Part shown: positions 1 to 10,724 of the stretch, in pieces
How positions within the stretch are numbered: the first letter of the stretch is position 1
How the letters are laid out: each line of letters starts with the position of its first letter
NCBI GenBank assembly: GCA_036362985.1
Contig: JAYGXS010000006.1
Location: forward strand, 9,838,288 to 9,902,287
DNA length: 64,000 nucleotides
DNA from: Ligula intestinalis
Taxonomy: Eukaryota > Platyhelminthes > Cestoda > Diphyllobothriidea > Diphyllobothriidae
Direction: 5' to 3'
Translations under genes and position numbers: made by a program
The notes under the pieces: generated by a model
What the model was told of the DNA's origin: nothing
Databases searched by the model: none
The model's input: only the letters and a program-made list of their open reading frames with translations

Positions 1-71
1 TGTGCCCTGCATAGGATGGGTGTACACATGTGTACTAATAAATATTCTGATGAACAACCGGCAAAACATCG

Positions 72-142
72 AGTCCGATAGCTCAGAGGTCAGGGCGTTC
101 GCCCCTGATCGGAGTGACACGGGTTCAAATTTCGGGTGTGGT
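72..142 (+). repeat. tRNA-like remnant, possible SINE head
   Basis: The stretch contains an A-box-like segment (TAGCTCAGAGGTC) followed about 40 bases later by a B-box-like segment (GGGTTCAAATTT), the spacing of an internal RNA polymerase III promoter. The D-arm-like part is readable. The 5' seven bases do not pair with the expected 3' partner and no clean anticodon stem forms, so it is not a functional tRNA gene. A decayed tRNA-derived SINE head or an old tRNA pseudogene are both possible. Confidence 0.35.
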
Positions 143-519
143 GGCAATTTTCACGGCTACACTGGAGTTGGATATGTGCATCTGATGACACCTAATGAGG
201 TCGAAATAGCTATCATGCAAGTCCCAATGTTTCTGCCGGTAATGCCTATAATACCCTTATGTATACCACCAGTTCGTTTTATACAACAAGATCGCATTAG
301 ATATTTTCTTGAAACACTATTTGGCGTGGCTGCTATCTGTGTCTGTTAAAGTGCTGCTATCACTGGCGCGAGGAAATACTCGTTGTCCCCTAGCGGGACA
401 GAAGTTTAACTTCAGTATGCATGGATTTTACAATAGAGCGGGGCACAATCAGCACGTCTCAAACGCATGCGTAAGTACGCTTGCGGTAAACAACAATTCT
501 ACGTTCTGAAAGCCCTACG

Positions 520-905
520 CAGATGTTCTCAAAAGACTATAGATAAATGGCTGAAAAAGAGCCCAAAAATTGCCAGCTTATTAAGGATATCCGTGTCAAA
601 AGTCAGTTGTCCTACGACGCCGATGGACAAAAAACATAAGTCGCGCTGTATGAATAGGCAGATACATTGATTTAAAGTCCATCCGGTAGCACATCATTTA
701 AGCGCCGTTTCTGGCAAAGCTACGTAGTTGTTCTGTATTCGCATAAAAACGAAAGAGGCGGGGTCTATTTAGAGCCCTTGTCAGATGGTCTCAAAAGACT
801 AGAGAGAGATGGCTGAAAAAGACCTCAAAAATTACCATCTAATTGAGGAAATCCATGTCGAACGTCGGTTGTCTTACAACGCCGATGGCCAAAAAACACA
901 GCAGA
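520..905 (+). repeat. two tandem partial copies of PLE N-terminal region
   Basis: About 120 bases starting at 521 (AGATGTTCTCAAAAGACTA) recur, diverged, starting at 783 (AGATGGTCTCAAAAGACTA), an offset of 262 bases. Both copies run through the same GGCTGAAAAAGA and CGCCGATGG landmarks. The first then breaks off, while the second continues into the element. Partial tandem copies are typical of Penelope elements. Confidence 0.7.
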
Positions 906-1029
906 CGCTTCCCTTGCTAAGTTTGTCGCCGCCCTTGAGTCAGCCCTTCAATCAACAAAGGCCTCGGACGATACAAAAAAATTATTCCGCCACAAAACAG
1001 CATCACTGGTTATGCAGCACGAAAGGCAT

Positions 1030-2620
1030 TAACCTCTAAGCCGAGAGCAATGGAATGCAATGAAAAGTGTAAGAGCCAGTGAGAACATCATTATTCTGTT
1101 GGCTGACAAAGGTCGTTCCATAGTGGTGCTCAACATGTCTGATTACCAAACGAAAGCTCTGAGCCTACTAGGCGATTAATAAACTCATCCGAGATATGCC
1201 CAGCCAGCAAAATGGAACATTTGCTTACCCAATTGAACAAAAACTTGGCAAAGCTCATAGCAAATGGAGCAATGAAGTCCAGCAATTTGTTATCAATGAA
1301 AATACCGACAGAGCCCCATGAAGATTATACAGTGTGTCTAAAGTACGCAAGATAAGCACACCGCTTAGGCCCATTATCTCCCTTTGAGGCTACCCTAAGT
1401 ATGAATTTGAAAAATGGATGTTCATTCACTTTTAGCTCCTGGCAGCAGGCTCGAAAACAACCAGAGCTTACGCAAAACAGTTCCTCGAACGAAAATATCA
1501 TCTGAAGGTAGAATCAGATGAATTCATGGTACCGTTCGGTGTCGTGTCCATCTTCAGTCGTCACCCACAATAAGTAGCGATTGATGTTGTGGGCCCTGCC
1601 TCAAAACATACTTCAAATTTGGTGGTGAAATGTATGCGCAGATTATAGGCACTCCCATGGGCTCCCTCCTGACAGGCGTAATAGCTGAATTGGTGCTCCA
1701 CTGGAACACTTGGTCTTCACCCAGTATCAACCAATGTGCTGGGCTCGTTATTTCGATGAAACCTTTGTCATTGTTAAAACATCTGACATCGAGCGCCTCA
1801 AAAGGTAAGTGCACTCGGTTGACCAAAATATCCAATCCACAATGGAGGTGAAAAGAAATGACCAACTAACTTTCCTCAATGTCCTGGTGCGTCAGTGTTT
1901 GAATGGTCTACTGCAAAATAAAGTAATCAGAAAAGCCACCAGCACTACACGAGTATTAAATTTAAACAGAAATCACTATGTGCGTTACAAACGCAGCTGC
2001 GTTCTAAATATGTTCAAAAGAGTTCAAACAAACTGCAGCACACCAACCGCCAGAAGAGCTAAACAAAAATACCTTCAGGAACGCTTCGGAGCTAATTGCT
2101 ACCAAAATTCGTTTATTCAACAGAGTAAACGGTGAGTGAGCAGACGACGGCCAGGGAAAGTCAACCTGAAGTCCGGATGGCCACTCCCTACATAAAGGGG
2201 TTGTCTGAAGCAGTCTCACGACTATTAAAACCTGCTAGCGTAGGCATAAACCATCGGCCTCAAGTGACGATGCGCCGCTAGTTGATGCAAACTAAACACA
2301 GACTGCCTCCTACTGAAACATATGCAGTCATCTACAGGATACTTTTCAACGTGAGTGACTGCAATAACGTTGAAAAAACAGACCGCAAATTGTAGGCGTG
2401 CATACATTATCACAAACGAGCGGCACAGACACTGCATCCAAAGTCACAACTAACAGCACACATTGCAGAGACTGACAATGACTTTTATCTTCAAGGAGTG
2501 GCTATTGTAGGCCGGGAAACCTCAAAACCGAAAGGCTGGCGCTCGAGACATGGTACTCAGATGCTAACTCGGTCGGCAGGCATGAAGACCTGTCAGCGGC
2601 CAACAAAACCGTAGACCCTT
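1030..2620 (+). pseudogene. PLE-A reverse transcriptase/endonuclease relic
   Basis: Recognisable blocks are WNAMKSVRASENIIILLADK near 1,050-1,120 (N-terminal domain), a degraded motif-A region near 1,530 (FGVVSIFS), the PLE motif IGTPMGS near 1,650, and from 1,810 a stretch matching the fingers/thumb-side domain (QLTFLNVLV, then YKRSCVLNMFKRV). From 2,200 a PLE linker and endonuclease region follows (GLSEAVSRLLKPASVGINHR), but its GIY-YIG core is eroded. Stops and frameshifts are frequent. The YxDD region is not readable in a single frame. I infer a dead copy of the same subfamily as those at 15.5 and 38 kb. Confidence 0.75.
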
Positions 2621-2969
2621 GCGTGAGAAAAAAACGGAACGCAAGAATGGCAAACGTAGAGGACCCCACAATGGACCGGCCGGAAGAGGAGGCAGGGTTA
2701 CCAGGACCCCTAACAGGGTGACAAGGTGGCATAAGACTTGCTGTTCATTACCCCAATCTCCACTGACAGGTTATTGCCCGCATCCCCCATTCCATTACAA
2801 TCTCTGTTTCTAACCTCCTGACAACCTCATGGTAACTGAAAGTTGATTGGCCTATGGCCACTATAATTACCCCCTTTTTGGTTGCATTCTCATCTTTGAA
2901 GATGGACTCCTGTTAGCGTACGAAAGCACAGAAGAAGCATGTACGAAAAGAAAAACAATAATGAACAGT

Positions 2970-4340
2970 CTTAGACAAATTTGTTACTTAAAAGAAATCA
3001 AAGATGCATACGTTTTATAAATATTTTCCAAGTTCCGTCAACAAGAAATGCTATAAATTAGAAAAAATATATTTTATTTTTTTCCACGTTTAAAGAATAA
3101 TGAAGCCATTTTTTGATAAAAGCAAGTGTTTTTTGAACCGAATATTTTAAAAATATGGTTTTTATTTAATTAAAATTACCAAAACATGGATCTTCACAAG
3201 CCAATTAATTTCCTAGCTTTTCCACCGTATTCAAGCTTTTTGCAATAATTTAATTTTTACACCAAAACCTTTAAGATAGCAATCGATTTACTTGATTTAC
3301 TAAAGAAAGAAGTTTTTGGATATTAGTTTGTATGAAGATAGGCCTGTGGGCCATGAGCAGAAATCCACCCAAAATGTACAACATGTTATCAAGCAAAAAG
3401 AACGTCCCCAACAAAAATCTGATATTGTATTTCCAAAAATAAGTATTAAAAAAACGCTCTTTAATAGGTTACATTTTCTGGGGCACTTTAATCGATATTC
3501 AACTAAAACATGTCCGTGTATGTCACCTTTTTCCAAGGCCAAAATAAAAATGAAAATTTTTATAACAATATTTTAAAAAAGCCTAAAGAGAAGTAATTTA
3601 TTTCAAAATGGCAAGGAAAGAACTCACTTTATGCCTTATATGTGATTATTTTCCGCCGCAGTTGATATATTCCAGGCTATGTTCTTCCTTCGAAAATGCA
3701 AAAAGTGGCCATTTATATGGAAGGCGTTTGGTTTACTTATTATACTTCTATCTGTCATGTCTCCAATTATTGCATTAGCAGAAAGTTTATTTCATGCTGC
3801 ATATTTAATAAAATCTGTTGGAGAGTATCTTCAAAAAAAACATGTGTGGTGGCTTCGTTATGTTCAATCTACGCAATGCTTTAGAAAAATATGTGACCCA
3901 AAGCTTTTCTACTGCATTTTGTAAAAAATTCTTCACAGGGTAGCAAAATACAACATTTTAAAGTCAGATTCTTATTTATCAAGGAAAAGCGTCCTTTTGG
4001 AAAATAAGTCAATTTTTTCAGCAAATGTTCGGCCCTGGATTCCCTGGTCATCCTCAGACTTGAACAGTATGTGCAATAAATAGAAAACGGTGTAATGTTC
4101 TGATAGTTATATAGGCATCTAGTGTGTACTGTAATTGGTAGTTGCAATTTACGTCAAATTGTGGTGTACATAATTTGCAGTCGCAATGGCCTAATGGCAA
4201 ACTGACAAATGTAATATGATAAGGTCCGGTTTAGTCCACGTCATTCAGTATGGGTGCTTATTGCAGTTTGCCTTGTTACATATTTTTCGGTTGTGGGCTT
4301 TTCTGACTTTCTTTTGAGGTGCTTGTACACTCCAGCCAAC
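2970..4340. other. AT-rich DNA with one repeat copy
   Basis: No coding sequence is supported. The stretch 3,310-3,720 is a diverged copy of a repeat also seen at 20,376-20,770. The short open frames here have no recognisable domain and overlap on both strands. Confidence 0.6.
3310..3720 (+). repeat. R3 interspersed repeat, copy 1
   Basis: Shared landmarks with the copy at 20,376 include GATATTAGTTTGTATGAAGA versus GATGTTAGTTCTTATGAAGA, the run TCAAGCAAAAAGAACGTCC versus TCAAGCAAAAAGAACCTTC, and AAAGAACTCACTTT further on. No coding potential is seen. The element class is unknown. Confidence 0.55.
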
Positions 4341-4349
4341 TCGACACAC

Positions 4350-4680
4350 CAGTTGATGCATGCATCATCAGAGCGCATAGTCTCAACGAATTATGTGCCT
4401 TTTCGAGGGGACAAAATCCGATGATGCGTGTTTTGTCTTATTCACAAGATTTTTGCACTCAGGCGCCCAAGAAAAACACATGGCATATCCTTCCTTACAT
4501 CAGGGCCGTTGGGGGACACTTGCTGAAACACCAAATAAAAGTGGCGCACAAGCCAATGGCTGCTTTACTTGCCCAGCTGGTGCACCCTAAGAATAGGGTC
4601 AGCCACCAAAATAAGAAAGAAGCCATCTACACAATCTCATAAAAAGCTCGCGGCACGGTATATTGTGGCCAAATAAAAAG
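4350..4680 (+). pseudogene. PLE linker/endonuclease fragment
   Basis: The translated stretch has the PLE signature just upstream of the endonuclease: LPYIRAVGGHLLKHQIKVAHK, then a leucine-rich LAQLVHPKNRV and EAIYTIS, followed by a frame with TVYCGQ in the place of the YIG motif. The order and spacing match the equivalent part of the 29.8-30.2 kb copy (GVSETISRQLSRFGITVAHK). Residue choice differs from PLE-A and PLE-B, so it may be a third subfamily. RT and C-terminus are missing. It is an isolated truncated relic. Confidence 0.6.
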
Positions 4681-4699
4681 TTAATTCTCCACGCGCAAC

Positions 4700-7600
4700 C
4701 GTCAGCAACAATTGAAATTTAAAAGACAAGATGGTTTTTTCGAAGTAGCTTGAAAAAGGACATAATTTTGCATGACAAGCGTCATCGCAGTTTTCCCGTC
4801 CAAAAGGCAGAAAATTCCTTGAGATTATGCACTGCATTTTAGACTGCCTTCGCAATCATTAACATAGGCATTTATATAATGTAGAAGAACAACATGCGAC
4901 GAGAGAATTTTCTTACTGCATTTTGTTTAAAGTAGAACTTAACAGGCTAGCAAAACAGTTTAAAAACTTAAATTGTTACTTATTACTGGAGATGAATGTG
5001 ATGCCTTGAAATTGGTTTAATTTGCATCTGAGCAACTTCGGACTTCATTTTCTGGTTGTGGAAGGGATATGATTTAAAAATCTATTATTTTCAGTACCTA
5101 TTGCAGTTTTCTAAATCTTGATGCGTTTTAATAAAAAGTTGACTTCTGTCATAGGTAGAAGCATAGAAAATATCTTCGGTATGACACAACTCCCAATTTC
5201 TCCAAAATTATTGCCCACTCATTTTAATAATCTTAACCAAAAGAGGGATTTTCCCAAATAGAATATGTTCGTAGAATTAAACCCACCCAATGGGTCAGGT
5301 GGATGTGAAAAAATATATCCTAAAGTATCAATTCAAATAACTTGATGGCAGCAGCAAGGTTTCTTAGAAATATTATATTTCAGTATTAGAGGGATTGTGT
5401 TATTATGTTTTAATCCATTGGGAATATTCCATTAAAAATAGAGCTTGAATCGAACTTGTACATTTTTTCACAAGACATCTCACCAAAATATTTCAAAAAG
5501 CATGCAAAGCAAAATGTGTCCCATCATCCCTATGCACAATTTTGAAAACAACGTGCTAATTTTTAACTAAAAACGCTTTTGTTTTTGACGTTTAATTCAC
5601 CGTTTGACAGACATTCAAACCAAAAGTGAGGAACCTAGAGGACACACAGTCTTTAAGTATAATCTACTGGTCCTTTGCGTACACTTCATCATCTGCAAAC
5701 TGTTTATTTAATTTTTAAATGCAGAGTAAGGGACGTACAGTGTTTTTTAACACGCATAACAGTTAACAGAATGCGCAATTAATAATTCGTTGCATAATCT
5801 AAGTAAAAAACTATGCAACACCTTCTGCACACCTTATGACAAGTATATGTTTCTGTCACCAATGATGAAATGTATTGTGTAACCAGAAAGTCAAAAAACA
5901 ATATGCTTGCCTCAGCCATCGTAGCTCCCTCCTTCTGAAAAAGTTGAGCTTTAGTACTCGTCTGACGTCTTGCAGAAAAAAATGCCTGTTAATGACTGTG
6001 GGAATACCTCAACTGCGTGGACCTTAAACCCAATTATCATACCCGCTGCATCCGTTCACTGTCCGTGTGGGTCACGCGCCTTGCGTTGCATAAGATGCAA
6101 TAGCAAGCGGAGCTCAGAAACCCGTATGTGAGTTTCAATCGCAACATGACCATATCACAATGCGTGAGGGTTCCACAGAACAGGTTATGACTACTCATAT
6201 TTTACATTTTTCAGAAATCAATTTCTGATCTTACAGTTAAGCAATGCAATCAAGGCCTACCGGTTCGTACAAGGTAAAGTTTTGGAACAACTTCTATTAC
6301 CTACTGCAAATAACCAAGCCATATTTATAAGGGACCAATAGGCAAAGAGTAATATATATTTTGACCTCATCTTAAACAATGAAATGATAGATAGTAGCAT
6401 AAAGCCCAGTCATGCGTCTCAAGTGAATTCTGATGCTGCATGACACAGTTACAAGGGGCGCCCTGCACAAGTGGGGTCTCCAACTCTGACTGCAATTGCG
6501 TCAGTGTGTCACAAAGGTGACTTTGAATGGAAGTTATTTACTTTGACGTAAACCCGGAGTAATTGATTCACAAACATTATTTTTCTTTATTTGTTCTATA
6601 AAATTGATTGGAGAGATACTTCGGGTATGCTTTCATGATATTAATATTTTTTTCGAAAAGTTTCCTTGCTATAGTCTTGTACTATTGTGATGGTTGACAA
6701 AAAATAATAAATTTGTTCTTATAAAAAACGAATTTAACGTTCGTTGAACAAAATCATGCCAGACTAAAAATAAGCTCACATAGCGATAAATACCATTAAC
6801 CACAATTCAGCAATCAGTAGTATCTTTTATTTTATTTACTTAGATTCATTACTTGCAAAATGCAAAATAATTTCATTTGAAACAAGATGCTGTAAGGTTT
6901 TTTATTGGTAGTTTCACCATCTACTATATCAATGACATGCAACATGTTGCGTAGTATGTGTTTAGTCTACAGTCGTTTTGATAATAGTCATGGTCACTCA
7001 ATTTGCTAGCTGCTCAGCACAATCATTTATGAAATGTATTAAAATTTTCGAAGGCACCTACTTTTGCAAAATATATAAGAACTCAAAGTGAACGTTCCGT
7101 TTAATTCCAAAACCTTGTGTTAAAAACCGAAAAATAAGGCAGTTGGTCTCATGAAATGCACGTTTCTTATCAATTAGCTTGACATTCTTATTGTATTCAG
7201 TATGATGTCATTTACCTAGCTTTGCTTAATGAATCTCCTAATTGACTGATAAGACACAAGGTAAACTGTTAATTAGGGGAAAGATGTGAGACAACTAAAC
7301 TATTGGAAAAAATTTCATTGAAGCAATTCATACAGTTTGCACATTACAAACTAAAAGTGCAGTACCTGATGGATATTTTTCGTGGTTTCAATCCCGTTAT
7401 TTAAATAACCGTAGGACGCAGATGCATTTTTATAAGCTTCAATAAATATTTTGTTTGATTTCCACGACTTTTTTTGAAGTCAGCGGCTTTCAAACCTGTC
7501 AATTTTTTGTATTTCTTCCCCATTTTTAAAACTTATCCCTAGTGAAAACCTAAGCAAAGCACGCAAAGACAGGCCAGGTGTTGTGCGATACTCCGGTATG

Positions 7601-8380
7601 CAAGAACTGATATCGCCAATGCATATGTAATTAATTGTCTCCACCCTTGAGTGAACTTAAGCCAACAGTTCTAAAATCAAAGAATACCAATCTGAAGGCT
7701 CCAGTGCGTAACTGAACGGCTTTCAATTTTCAAGGAATTGCACGGATCCCCAGATAAATTTCCAAACTTCCAGGTGGCACTTTTGCCGCGTGGGGAACAA
7801 GAAGAGGGAAATCAAGTCCTACAATTTTTTTTTATCTATAGATTGATATCGATGCTTTTGACAAGTATACCAGCCATAGAGAGAATTAAACAAATGGCCG
7901 CAATTTGATTTCATACTGTTGACATCAGGCAACAAGTAACACCAGATACTATATCTGAACGAATACTGTCTAAGTAGTATCTAGTTTGGGTAAATATTAC
8001 TAACGACAGCTGTACGGACAGAAACAGATGTTTGGTATCGATTTGGCCATTTTTTGTACAGAAGCGGTAAAATTTTACGAAAGCTCAGCAGCCAGCATGT
8101 ATTTTGCTTTTACTAGGTCGATTGTTTATTCACACTGGAATAGAAGTCGAGCAGATGAGCTGAGGGGTCGGACTGGAACGGATAAACGTCATAACAATAT
8201 GGCGTTTTCAGCATGTGACCAATAAATGTGCCGCGTGCCAGATATCGAAATTTTGAAATGGCCTAAATGCACGCAGAATAACCTACAGCAGTGTTTTGTA
8301 AATCAAGTGTGCGTTTGACTTTTAGTTTAACATAGGGTTTGCTGAACTAGAGCTATTGGTTTCTTGGCAAATATACTTAG
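4700..8380. other. AT-rich region, no gene seen
   Basis: I see only short random open frames and no recognisable protein, RNA gene or repeat structure. A slightly less AT-rich patch around 5,940-6,180 contains no identifiable feature. Confidence 0.6.
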
Positions 8381-8389
8381 AGCAGTAGA

Positions 8390-9570
8390 CTTCATATATT
8401 CCTAGTCCCAGCCATTTATCCTATGAAAACTGGGATTAGAGGCCTTTTGGTGTTTAGGAGAGACTTTGAAGGAAATTGGTGGAAGTTCAAAGTAAAACAA
8501 TGCTTTTGGTGTATTTTTTGCGGCCGCTTGGAATTATTGTTTCCGCATGTAATTGAAAGGTGTGCTTGACACTTGGCGCCGTGGGCTCTCCTGACTTGAC
8601 TTCAGAACTGCAACTTTCACCTCAACTAAGCTGAATTAAAGAACGTCGATCACAATTGCTATTATTTCGGAGACTTCAAAAAACCTGCAATTTGCTTATG
8701 TGGTTTATCCGCAATATCCTTAACGATAATACAGTTACGAGCATCAACAACACTTTTCATACAATAAAATAAAAATCAACATAACAGTTTATTAAGTATA
8801 TTTTACTGCATTTACTAGTGTACCACTCGTTAAACCCGTGTTGTCACCGTTTCCATAGGATAAAATCCTGGGCCTAAGCGCATATGTGGTACACTACTTA
8901 AACTACCGATGCCAATTTTATTCATATAAAGCACCTGCACTTTTAACTCTTTTGAAATTCCTTAAAGGTTTTTTATTGTCAGCACCTGGTTTCCAATAAA
9001 TAAGCACTGAAAATTGGATGTAGTTACGCAAGTTACAGAAAACAGTTGCAAAAAGGATCGCTTACACATGTCTCACCTATCGGATTCCCGGTCACTTCCG
9101 TTTTTAGAAACCGCCACAAATAAGGGTACTGTAGTTGCTGGGAGTCAAGTATGCATGTAACTTGCTTTTCATGCAACCGTATGCAGTCTTTTGATAGTAG
9201 GTCCTGTTTTCATCTGGTGTTGTGTTTTATGCAATAGTTATTTCTGTTTGGACCTTATATTATACAATATTAAATTTGATTGTTCCATCAATTCTTATGA
9301 TGAGCTCGAATAGGAACTTAAATCTTAATATGATCGGATTATCATCGAAGTTTGAAGAACAATATAAACTTTTAGAAAAATTGGCATTGTAAAATACTTT
9401 ACAGTGTAAGCAAGTGTTTCATAACCGCGATTCCTTTTAAGGCGAACGAAAGTTTTATAAGCAGCCTGCGCACTTGACCAGCCTTTGCATAGAATTATAT
9501 ATGCTGAATAGCTAACTCTGTCCACTCAGGCCTTTATTTAATTTAACCTACGCACGCGAAGTTTGGCATC
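8390..9570 (+). repeat. R1 interspersed repeat, copy 1
   Basis: This noncoding repeat is present again immediately downstream at 9,780-10,720 and in parts elsewhere. Landmarks in order are TTATGTGGTTTATCCGCAAT, then TATATTTTACTGC, GTACACTACTTAAACTACC, AAAAAGGATCGCT, GGTCCTGTTT and finally TTTAACCTACGCACGCGAA. No open frame is conserved between copies, so it is probably non-autonomous. Class is unknown. Confidence 0.65.
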
Positions 9571-9779
9571 TGTGAGTACCGCACCTCCTTTGTCCGAAGT
9601 CCCAGACTTTATCGCATACAAACGGTAACTTTTGTGTTTTGGCTTTGGTGAAATAGGATGGGCAGTGTCGGAAATTCGTCGAACTATGTGCAAAGTAAAA
9701 AATTTACTTGCTTTGTTTTCACGCAACCGCTGGCAGAAAGCAGTTGCGCATGAAAATTTAAAGTGTCCGTAGCGTTTTT

Positions 9780-10720
9780 CACCGCGCTCTCTGCTAGTCT
9801 GACCTCAAAACGGTAACTATGACGTCAGGTTAGTTGATATAAATGACCTGAACTCTTATTTCTTTTTTTTCGGGAATTATTAGAAACTTCCAATATAATT
9901 ATGTGGTTAATCCGCAATTTTTGAATAGAAAATACAGGTTAGGAAAATCAACTGTGTAAATCAACAACATTTTTTGACACAATAAACATAAAATGGATAC
10001 AGCAGTTACTAAAGTATATTTTACTGCCTATCCTATTTTGCTGCCCATAAACCCACTGAAATCACAATTTCTGCATTATAAAATGCTGGGACTAAGCTAA
10101 TATTTAGTGCACTACTTAAACTACTTTTGCCAATCTAACTCATATGAAACACGGGCATCTTTGTCTCATTTGAATATATTTAAGTAATTTAAATGTCAAC
10201 ACCCGGTGTTTAATGTTTAAACACCGAAAAGCCACAGGGTAATGTGAGTTACAGAAGACAGTGGAAAAAAGGATCGCTAGCACAGGAGTGTAGTAGATAT
10301 GTTTCTCAGTTTTAGTGCAACCGTATGTGGTCTAAAGTTATAAGGTCCTGTTTGCTTCTGATTTTGTGATTATCAAACTAATTATTTCTGTTTGGCTGAT
10401 GTAACCTGAATTTATACAATATTTAATTAGGTTGGGCGATCGATATTAATGGTGGGTTCAAATAAGAACATGGACCTTACGACGATAAAATTATCATTGA
10501 CGTTCGAAACTTTATATAAATTCTCGCGTAAATTAACTTTGTTAAATACTTTATGGTGCAATTTAGCACTCCATAACCGCAATTCAACCTTAGGCGAACG
10601 GCAGATTTTTAAGCAGCTATGCGATCTTTACTATCAGTTGCATAACAGAATACATGCAGAATAGCTTATATTGTCCACACAGGCCTTTAAAAAATTTAAC
10701 CTACGCACGTGAACAGTTGG
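9780..10720 (+). repeat. R1 interspersed repeat, copy 2 (tandem)
   Basis: It has the same landmarks in the same order as copy 1, offset by roughly 1.15-1.22 kb: TTATGTGGTTAATCCGCAAT, TATATTTTACTGCC, GTGCACTACTTAAACTACT, AAAAGGATCGCT, AAGGTCCTGTTTGC and TTTAACCTACGCACGTGAA. The offset changes along the alignment, which shows indels. The two copies form a direct tandem pair. Confidence 0.65.
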
Positions 10721-10724
10721 TGGA

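Larger units (their letters stand above)
505..2965 (+). mobile_element. Penelope-like element, PLE-A, degenerate
   Basis: This is an eroded copy of a Penelope-like retroelement read on the + strand. From 5' to 3' it shows a duplicated N-terminal segment, a block with LADKGRSIVVL near 1,110, the reverse transcriptase core near 1,640-2,130, a decayed endonuclease region to about 2,620, and a 3' tail whose end near 2,893-2,931 resembles other PLE tails here. Many stops and frameshifts interrupt it. The family mobilises through RT and a GIY-YIG endonuclease; this copy cannot. Confidence 0.8.

Noticed and set aside
72..142. Functional tRNA gene
   Set aside because: Acceptor stem halves do not pair and the anticodon arm is not formed.
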